In this document: one piece after another, positions 59,020 to 64,000 of the stretch
Numbering within the stretch: position 1 is the stretch's first letter
How the letters are laid out: every line of letters starts with the position of its first letter
DNA from: Pseudomonadota bacterium
GTDB taxonomy: Bacteria; Myxococcota_A; Polyangia; Polyangiales; Polyangiaceae
Direction of reading: 5' to 3'
DNA length: 64,000 nt
NCBI GenBank assembly: GCA_023431345.1
Contig: JAEYWK010000049.1
Location: forward strand, 1-64,000
Position numbers and translations under genes: made by a program
The notes under the pieces: model-generated
Told to the model about the DNA's origin: nothing
Database searches by the model: none
Seen by the model: only the letters and a program-made list of their open reading frames with translations

Positions 59020-60015
59020 TCAGAACCCCCCCCCGACGCTCAGGCCCGCGACGCTCGGTCCAATCAGTGGCTGGAGCCGCGCGCTTCGCGCCCGCTCGGG
59101 GCGCGTGACGTAGAGCACGGTCGTGACGCCAGCTCCGATCGCGGTCGCAGCCCACAAGCCCAGATTCACGTAGCCCATGCGGCGCGCGACGTCGCGCTGC
59201 TCGCGCGTCGCCGAGCCTTCCTCGCGCGCGTCGTCGTACGTGCTCCGCTTCCCGAGGTAGGCCACGCCGGTGACGCCGGCTCCCGCGGCCAGCGCCAACG
59301 TGAGCCCTCCCGCGACGTACACCGGGGTGGGGACGGGCCGCGAGCCCGCGTCAGCAGGGCGCGGGCTCGTGAAGATCGCGACGGGCGGCGCGGACGCCGG
59401 TTCGGCGGCTCGAGGCTCGGGCGGCGCCGGCTCGAGCGCGGGGATGGTGAGCGTCTTTTGATCGTTTTCGGGGCCGATCTCGACGCTGCCCGTCCACGGC
59501 TTCTTGCCGGGCGCGGTCGCGACGACGGTGTGCGTGCCCGGGTCGACGGGGGTCGCCGCGCCCAAGATGGCGCGGCCGACGCTGGCCCCGTCGAGCTCGA
59601 TGGTGAGCGCGGGCTCGTCTGCCCCCTCCGCCAGCACCAGCGTGAGGCGCGAGAGCCTCGGCTCGATCTCGGCGGCGCGAGCGCGCGCGTACTCGACGCG
59701 ATCTTCGCGGCCGTCGCGCCGCGCCGCGACGAGCGCATCGGAATACTCGATCCAGGCGGTCGCCAATTTTCCCTGCTGCTCGTGGCACGACGCCAAGTTG
59801 AGCAGCGTGCCGGTGGCTGGATCCAAGCGCTGGCTCTCCGCGAGCTTGGGGCAGGCTTCGGCGTAATTGCCGGCGGCCATCAGGTCACGCGCTTGGCGGT
59901 AGAGCGCCTCGGCGACGGCGGTCTTCGTGCCGGACTGGGCGGCGGCGGGCTGGGCCGTTGCCGCCAGCGAGACCACGCAAGCGAGCGTCGTCATGGCATT
60001 CACGATCAGCCTCAC
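59020..60015 (-). CDS. Exported TPR protein with beta-rich domain and membrane helices
   Basis: A GTG at 60015 overlaps the stop of the upstream lipoprotein gene (GTGA), giving 331 residues. After a signal peptide (TLACVVSLAATAQPAAA) come TPR-like helices (ALYRQARDLMAAGNYAEACP, then LLNLASCHEQQGKLATAWIE), and a small beta domain (~125-200, with LTIELDGASVGRAILG and VDPGTHTVVATAPGKKPW) similar to PEGA or carboxypeptidase-regulatory folds. Two membrane helices follow (about 235 and 285). Proteins of this build are common in myxobacteria, often near kinases. It may be a periplasmic adaptor for the cassette. Confidence 0.83.
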   Translation of the reverse strand: MRLIVNAMTTLACVVSLAATAQPAAAQSGTKTAVAEALYRQARDLMAAGNYAEACPKLAESQRLDPATGTLLNLASCHEQQGKLATAWIEYSDALVAARRDGREDRVEYARARAAEIEPRLSRLTLVLAEGADEPALTIELDGASVGRAILGAATPVDPGTHTVVATAPGKKPWTGSVEIGPENDQKTLTIPALEPAPPEPRAAEPASAPPVAIFTSPRPADAGSRPVPTPVYVAGGLTLALAAGAGVTGVAYLGKRSTYDDAREEGSATREQRDVARRMGYVNLGLWAATAIGAGVTTVLYVTRPERARSARLQPLIGPSVAGLSVGGGF

Positions 60016-60878
60016 GGTTCACCTCCCTGACCCGCTGGGCCAATGGGCTCGGTAGGAGCACCCCCAGTATCTCCAGCGCCCTCAGCGCCACCAGCGCCAC
60101 CAGCGCCACCAGCGCCACCAGCGCCTTGGCACTTGGGGTTGGAACCCGGCTGCGACGGCTCCAGGCTCTCGTTCACGACCGACTGCTCGCTGAGCCGGAG
60201 CAGGGCTGCGCGTAGCTCCGCCTCTTCGCCCGGGCTGAGGGCGGCGTGCTCGTCGACAGCCGCTACATAGATATCGATCAGGCGGCGCGCGTCGCCGGCG
60301 CTGATCTGCGGGCTCTTCCACACCAGGCCAAACTTGGTGACAGGCGTCGCGTCCGAGCATCCCCAGAGGTTGTAAGACCACGGGTTGAGCGCGTTGCGGA
60401 AGTCGCGGTACTGATCGTTGCCGCTGTCGATGACCTCGCGAATGATCCAGTACGTGTCGCAGTCGGCGTAGGCATTCTCGACATACGCGCGTCCGGCGTC
60501 ACCCACGCGCTTGGTTTGTGCGTCGAGCCTGGGGCAGAAGGAGAGCTGCTCCTCGGGCGGCTCCGCGTCGCCGCCGCCCTCGCCTCCGAGCGTGACGGGC
60601 CCCATCCCCCCCTCGCTCGTCAACGTGCCTCCTTCGCCCGCGCCGCCGCGGGGCCCGCTCGTCGATCCGCCGAGCGTGAGCATGCCGCCCGAGCCTGCGC
60701 TGGGCCTGGCGCCGGCGCCGCCTTTGCCTGCGTCGGCTGAGCTCCACTCGCCGCCAATCAAATCACCCTTGGGGGTATCGTTAGGGCCGAGCGCCTCGTC
60801 GGTCCCGCAGCAAATGAGCAGCACGGAGCTCCAAAGGGCCGCTCCGCTCACCAATACCCAAGCACGAGTCGGGTGCAT
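60012..60878 (-). CDS. Gly-rich lipoprotein, first gene of a four-gene cassette
   Basis: The 288-residue protein has a lipobox L-L-I-C-C (Cys23/24), a Gly/Ser/Thr-rich linker (~35-108), a central ~140-residue helical domain with several Trp/Tyr and four Cys (FCPRLDAQTKR ... CDTYWIIREV ... GCSDA), and a second Gly-Ala repeat near the C-terminus encoded by a 9-base tandem array. The central domain is not one I recognise. The gene overlaps the TPR gene by 4 bases and heads a set of four coupled genes transcribed away from 60.9 kb. It is probably surface-exposed or periplasmic, perhaps a ligand or partner of the downstream receptor. Confidence 0.78.
   Translation of the reverse strand: MHPTRAWVLVSGAALWSSVLLICCGTDEALGPNDTPKGDLIGGEWSSADAGKGGAGARPSAGSGGMLTLGGSTSGPRGGAGEGGTLTSEGGMGPVTLGGEGGGDAEPPEEQLSFCPRLDAQTKRVGDAGRAYVENAYADCDTYWIIREVIDSGNDQYRDFRNALNPWSYNLWGCSDATPVTKFGLVWKSPQISAGDARRLIDIYVAAVDEHAALSPGEEAELRAALLRLSEQSVVNESLEPSQPGSNPKCQGAGGAGGAGGAGGAEGAGDTGGAPTEPIGPAGQGGEP
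60072..60125. repeat. 9-base tandem repeat coding Gly-Gly-Ala
   Basis: CAGCGCCAC and close variants are repeated about five to six times. On the minus strand they encode a Gly-Gly-Ala run inside the lipoprotein gene. The copies are nearly identical, so the array could vary in length between strains without frameshift. Confidence 0.85.
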
Positions 60879-61114
60879 GACGACGTGGATAGTACTGACA
60901 GTGGCGGCGATCCGAAAGGCGTTCCGTGGCCGCGCGCGCTGAGCTTATGTGAACGAAATCATCACGCTTTCTCACGTCTGAGCATTTTCGCAGCGCGCAC
61001 TCGGAGCTTCTGCACATTGAACCCAGACCCAGACTCATGTAGACCCTTTCGAACGCTTGGTTAGGGGCGGGGCCAGGTGTGAGTGAAATCAGCAGCACGG
61101 CAAGGAGAACCGGC
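60879..61114. promoter_or_regulatory. Divergent intergenic region
   Basis: This 236-base stretch lies between the start of the cassette on the minus strand (60878) and the lipoprotein gene on the plus strand. Parts are richer in A/T than the coding DNA (ATGTGAACGAAATCATCACG). AAGGAG before the plus-strand ATG is a strong ribosome-binding site. I cannot assign -35/-10 boxes or an operator with confidence. Confidence 0.45.
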
Positions 61115-62419
61115 ATGGCGAGACTTTTAGGTGTGGCGCTCCTCACTGTGATCATGGCGGGCTGTTCGAGCGCGCCCATCGATCCGAGCAGTGGGCAGGG
61201 CGCGGCGGAGACGGAGGCGGGCAGTATCAACCTGCCTCTGACCACGACCTCTGGTGAGCTGACCTATCGGCTGCGTTCGGCGACGTTCACCATCACCGGC
61301 TCTGCGCTGGGCGCCAAGCCGCGCGTCGTCAAGCCGCTCGCAGACGTGCCCGTTCACAACGAGACGCTCCCCGTCGGCTCTTACTCCATCTTGCTCGAGA
61401 AGGGCTGGGTGCTCGAGGCGAAGAAGACGGCCGATCCGAAGGCGGTGTACGCTGCCGTCACGGCCGAGCTCGTCACGCAGAATCCGATCACCTTCGTGGT
61501 CGACGGCAAGACGCCGGGCGACGCCTTCTTTGGCTTCGCCACCACCAGCGGCGACGTCGCGCTCGGTAACGGTAGCGTCGACATTCGCATCGGCGTGAAG
61601 GACTGCTCGGCGTACGACACGTACACCTCTTCGCTCGGCGCTCTCGTCGTCGATTGTTTAGGGACCGTGGATCCGCAAGCCTTCGAGGTGTCGAAGGACG
61701 GTTACTTGGCGCCGACGTTCAGCGCGTGCTCGAACGGCGACAAAGAGCTGTACTCGTCAATCAAGCGGTTGCTTTCCGTCCAGTACCGCAGCGCGCGTTT
61801 GCCCTTCGCCAAGCAATGCTTGGGCGGTCGTTACGCGGCCTGGCAGCAGTCCTTCGCGGAGCAAGGCATCAAGTCTTGCCCCGCCTGGCGCAAGCAAGGC
61901 GTCGTCAACGAGATCAACTTCGACACCGTCGCCAAGGTCGAAGGCGGCTTGCCGAAGCTGCCGGCCGAGGACGACGGGCGTCCGTTGGCGGTGCTCGAGC
62001 TGCTCAAAGAAAACAGCCTGTACACGGCCGTTGCCCAGACGCCCGATCCCGCTTGCAAGACCGCCGGTGAATGCGCGCGCGCTTGTGCCGCGGGCTTCCC
62101 GGGCTTCGTCATCAGCGTCGAGGGCAACACCGTGCTCACCGATCCCCCCGCGTGGCTCCTGGATACGACGTACCTCGGCGCCGAGCGAGATCCGTTCCTG
62201 CGCCCTGGATACTACCACCCCATGTCGTATTATGGCGGCGTGCCCGGGGTGCAGTTCGGCGAGTATGCGCGCTTCGATCCTTGCGGCAACGGCACGTGTC
62301 CGGCGGAGGCGTGCAGCTACTTCGCAGGGCTCCACCTGAGGACGCAGCTCCAGCGTGACTGCCTGGATGATGGCGATCTCGATACTTGTGTGAGCTTCTG
62401 CGGCCCGAAGTTGCCGTGA
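61115..62419 (+). CDS. Lipoprotein of unknown function with Cys-rich C-terminal half
   Basis: AAGGAG eight bases before the ATG at 61115 decides the start (an in-frame GTG at 61079 lies upstream). The 434-residue product begins MARLLGVALLTVIMAGC with Cys17 acylated. Residues ~35-180 are beta-rich (LTYRLRSATFTITGSALG, VPVHNETLPVGSYSILLEKG), perhaps an Ig-like or similar domain. The C-terminal half contains about 16 Cys and no catalytic motif I recognise. It is followed by a proper intrinsic terminator, so it is probably monocistronic. Confidence 0.82.
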   Translation: MARLLGVALLTVIMAGCSSAPIDPSSGQGAAETEAGSINLPLTTTSGELTYRLRSATFTITGSALGAKPRVVKPLADVPVHNETLPVGSYSILLEKGWVLEAKKTADPKAVYAAVTAELVTQNPITFVVDGKTPGDAFFGFATTSGDVALGNGSVDIRIGVKDCSAYDTYTSSLGALVVDCLGTVDPQAFEVSKDGYLAPTFSACSNGDKELYSSIKRLLSVQYRSARLPFAKQCLGGRYAAWQQSFAEQGIKSCPAWRKQGVVNEINFDTVAKVEGGLPKLPAEDDGRPLAVLELLKENSLYTAVAQTPDPACKTAGECARACAAGFPGFVISVEGNTVLTDPPAWLLDTTYLGAERDPFLRPGYYHPMSYYGGVPGVQFGEYARFDPCGNGTCPAEACSYFAGLHLRTQLQRDCLDDGDLDTCVSFCGPKLP

Positions 62420-62439
62420 CGTAGCGCGGCGACCTGGCG

Positions 62440-62468
62440 AAGGCCGCTCCCCACGGGGGCGGCCTTTT
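62440..62468 (+). terminator. Intrinsic terminator of the lipoprotein gene
   Basis: AAGGCCGC pairs with GCGGCCTT, with CCCC/GGGG continuing the stem past one bulged T and an AC loop. The stem's last two T and the next two make TTTT (62465-62468). It lies 20 bases after the lipoprotein stop and is in the correct orientation for the plus strand. Confidence 0.75.
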
Positions 62469-62476
62469 GCGCGTAG

Positions 62477-63448
62477 TCACTCCATGCGCGAGAGCCACAA
62501 CAGCCCGAGCAGGCTAGCTCCGAGCACGAGCAGGGCCAGGAGCGCGATCACCAAGTCGGCGGTGCGAAAACCACCTTCGCGCCGCTCCACCACCGGCTTG
62601 GCCTGCGGCACGCGCGCGATGGGGGCCGCGCTGCCCTCGGGCGCCACGCTCGGGGGCGAGCTGCTGACGGGCGCGCCGCTGGGGGCATCGATGGCGTCGC
62701 CGTCGCGCATCTTCTCGTCGCCGCTGGCTTCGATCTCGGCCAGCGCCTCCGCGACGGGATCTTCGTAGCCTAGCTCCGTGCCACCCAGCCTCACGAGCTT
62801 GCCGCGCGGCCAGGTCGTCTCCTTGTTGGGCTTGAGCGCCACTCCGTCGAGCTCTGCTCCGTTCTTCGAGCCCAAGTCCTTGACCCACAGCGTGGCGCCG
62901 CGCCGACCGACTTCGACGTGCCTCCGCGAGGCATCGACGTCGGTGAGCACCAAATCCAGGCCCTGACCGCGGCCGACGACGTAGCTGCGGCCGAGCTCGG
63001 TCAGCAAGAGCTCGCGGCCGGCGTCGGGGCCCTGTCGCACCTGCAGCTTGACCGCCGCCGCTTCCCCTTGCGCCGCGAGCGCCGATGAAACGAGGGAAAG
63101 CGCGATCTCGCGCGTGGCGAGCTGCGCGTCGTCGGTGACGGGCACATGCTCGATGTTGAGCTCGAGCCAAATACGTCCGACGCGCAATAGCTCGCCGCTG
63201 CGCACCAGGCGCGGCGCTTGCGGCGACAGCCGCACCGGACCCACGAAGGTGCCGTTGGTGCTGCCCTCATCGACCACCACGTAGTCGCTACCGCGCTGTC
63301 GGATCGAGGCGTGGCGGTGGCTCACGCTCGGATCCGGCAGACGGATCTCGCAGCCATCCCCGCGCCCAATCACGATACGTGGGGCGTCGAGGCTAATCTT
63401 CAGGGGAATCGGATGGTCGCCCGAACGAACGACCACGGTGAGCGCCAT
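62477..63448 (-). CDS. Double FHA-domain protein with C-terminal membrane anchor
   Basis: FHA domains bind phosphothreonine and so read kinase output. The 323-residue protein has one FHA at ~20-90 (IVIGRGDGCEIRLPDPSVSH with the R, S-x-x-H and later STNGTFV) and another at ~150-215 (SYVVGRGQGLDLVLTDVDAS, then RRHVEV and KNGAEL), followed by an acidic, Pro-rich linker. One hydrophobic helix at the C-terminus (TADLVIALLALLVLGASLLG) makes it a tail-anchored cytoplasmic reader at the membrane. With at least three membrane kinases in the window it is a natural downstream partner, though which kinase it follows cannot be told. Confidence 0.93.
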   Translation of the reverse strand: MALTVVVRSGDHPIPLKISLDAPRIVIGRGDGCEIRLPDPSVSHRHASIRQRGSDYVVVDEGSTNGTFVGPVRLSPQAPRLVRSGELLRVGRIWLELNIEHVPVTDDAQLATREIALSLVSSALAAQGEAAAVKLQVRQGPDAGRELLLTELGRSYVVGRGQGLDLVLTDVDASRRHVEVGRRGATLWVKDLGSKNGAELDGVALKPNKETTWPRGKLVRLGGTELGYEDPVAEALAEIEASGDEKMRDGDAIDAPSGAPVSSSPPSVAPEGSAAPIARVPQAKPVVERREGGFRTADLVIALLALLVLGASLLGLLWLSRME

Positions 63449-63574
63449 GGGGGCAACCGGGAAAGTGTTCTCGGACTGTTACCTCAATTGCCAAAACTTG
63501 GCCAAAGGGGTGCCGGCAACGTAGTCGAGGGACAAGCCTTTGGTTCCGACCCCGGAGCCGAGGCCGGAGGCAGC

Positions 63575-64000
63575 ATGACCCAAGCACAAGAACGCCGCGC
63601 AGAAGGCCAGGGGCGCATGCCCGTCGAGACGTTGGTCGAGGTAGTGGGCAACGAGCCCGGAATCCCGGCTTTCGAGGCAGAATCGGTGGACGTGAGCTCG
63701 CGCGGGATGCACCTGCGCACCGCTTACCTGCCGGACGACGGCGCGCCGCTGGTGTGCCGCTTCGAAGAGGCGGGACGCGAAATCGTCGTCGAAGGCGTGG
63801 TGGCCTGGCGCCGCGAAGGCGCGCGGGGCGGCGAATTCGGCGTGGAGTTCACCGCGCTCGACGCACGCAGCGTCGACGCCTTGCGCGAGCTGTGCGACGC
63901 CGGGGCGAAAAAGCAGACCGACGAGGGGCCGACTGCGGCGAACGAGGAACCGCCTCACGGTAACGGAACCAAGGTGCGGCTGCACATCGACGGCCTCGGT
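63575..64000 (+). CDS. PilZ-domain protein (3' end outside the window)
   Basis: The ATG at 63575 has GGAGG five bases upstream; 142 codons follow with no stop. The start has an Arg-rich segment (ERRAEGQGRMPVETLVEV) and then VDVSSRGMHLRT, together the R-x-x-x-R and D-x-S-x-x-G motifs by which PilZ domains bind cyclic di-GMP, followed by the beta-strand pattern to about residue 105 (GVEFTALDARSVDALREL). After that comes a charged linker (KKQTDEGPTAANEE) and what may be a second domain (TKVRLHIDGLG). Myxobacteria have many PilZ proteins affecting motility and development. Confidence 0.85.
   Translation, partial: MTQAQERRAEGQGRMPVETLVEVVGNEPGIPAFEAESVDVSSRGMHLRTAYLPDDGAPLVCRFEEAGREIVVEGVVAWRREGARGGEFGVEFTALDARSVDALRELCDAGAKKQTDEGPTAANEEPPHGNGTKVRLHIDGLG

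Noticed and set aside
57065..59113. Plus-strand frame of 682 codons
   Set aside because: It is antisense to the receptor-like and protease genes, whose motifs (catalytic triad, lipoboxes) are certain.
60072..60125. Short tandem repeats as a possible CRISPR array
   Set aside because: The unit is 9 bases with no spacers and it codes for Gly-Gly-Ala.

Overview
The window reads as chromosomal DNA of a myxobacterium (phylum Myxococcota, most likely class Polyangia, a Sorangium/Polyangium-type organism). The signs are uniformly GC-rich, densely coding DNA; many lipoproteins with Gly/Ala-rich linkers just after the lipobox; several Ser/Thr protein kinases with C-terminal transmembrane and accessory domains; FHA, PilZ, PEGA and TPR proteins; MYXO-CTERM-like tails (Cys, hydrophobic stretch, Arg cluster); and a pair matching the MXAN_2561/MXAN_2562 families. 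I see no rRNA, tRNA, insertion sequence, phage gene, integrase or CRISPR array, so this is core and lineage-specific chromosome rather than an island.

Layout. 1-2.1 kb: a HEAT-repeat lipoprotein followed by a proline-rich protein cut by the window edge. 2.3-6.9 kb: ftsK and a very acidic protein with cyclic-nucleotide-binding-like folds. 6.9-9.3 kb (minus): outer-membrane barrel, RseP site-2 protease and a lipoprotein. 9.5-12.4 kb: TPR protein, CorC/CNNM-type transporter and a tiny lipoprotein. 12.4-17.4 kb: an IDO-like haem dioxygenase fused to cytochrome b5, divergent from recA (palindromic operator candidate, strong terminator), then a SprT-like metallopeptidase. 17.4-22 kb: the MXAN_2562/2561-type pair, a SurA-like isomerase, a barrel protein and a lipoprotein. 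22-27.6 kb (minus): LysM, DUF58, BatA-like VWA protein and argS, joined by 4-base overlaps. 27.7-32.7 kb (minus): NTF2-like lipoprotein, BON protein, tandem universal stress protein and zwf.

32.8-41.2 kb: a kinase with an N-terminal sensor domain, a composite phospholipase-like/outer-membrane-barrel ORF, a GH13 glucan enzyme, a TonB-like protein and a GT39-like glycosyltransferase. 41.2-44.6 kb: a ParA-like ATPase fused to a degenerate J domain and a RodZ-type HTH, divergent from a DsbA-like lipoprotein and a DEDDh exonuclease. 44.9-56.2 kb: a beta-propeller lipoprotein, two kinases (one a predicted pseudokinase), a TMTC-like membrane glycosyltransferase with TPRs, a Cys-rich lipoprotein and a third active kinase. 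56.2-60.9 kb (minus): a tightly coupled four-gene set of Gly-rich lipoprotein, TPR membrane protein, ligand-binding-protein-like lipoprotein and trypsin-like protease with a MYXO-CTERM-like tail. 61.1-64 kb: a lipoprotein with a good terminator, a double-FHA membrane protein and a truncated PilZ protein.

The themes are phosphorylation signalling and its readers (kinases, pseudokinase, FHA), c-di-GMP reading (PilZ), and a large surface and envelope proteome. The least conventional loci are the IDO-cytochrome b5 fusion, the ParA/J/HTH fusion, the composite ORF at 34.8-36.5 kb, and the receptor/protease cassette at 56.2-60.9 kb. All functions are inferred by reading the sequence; no database search was run.
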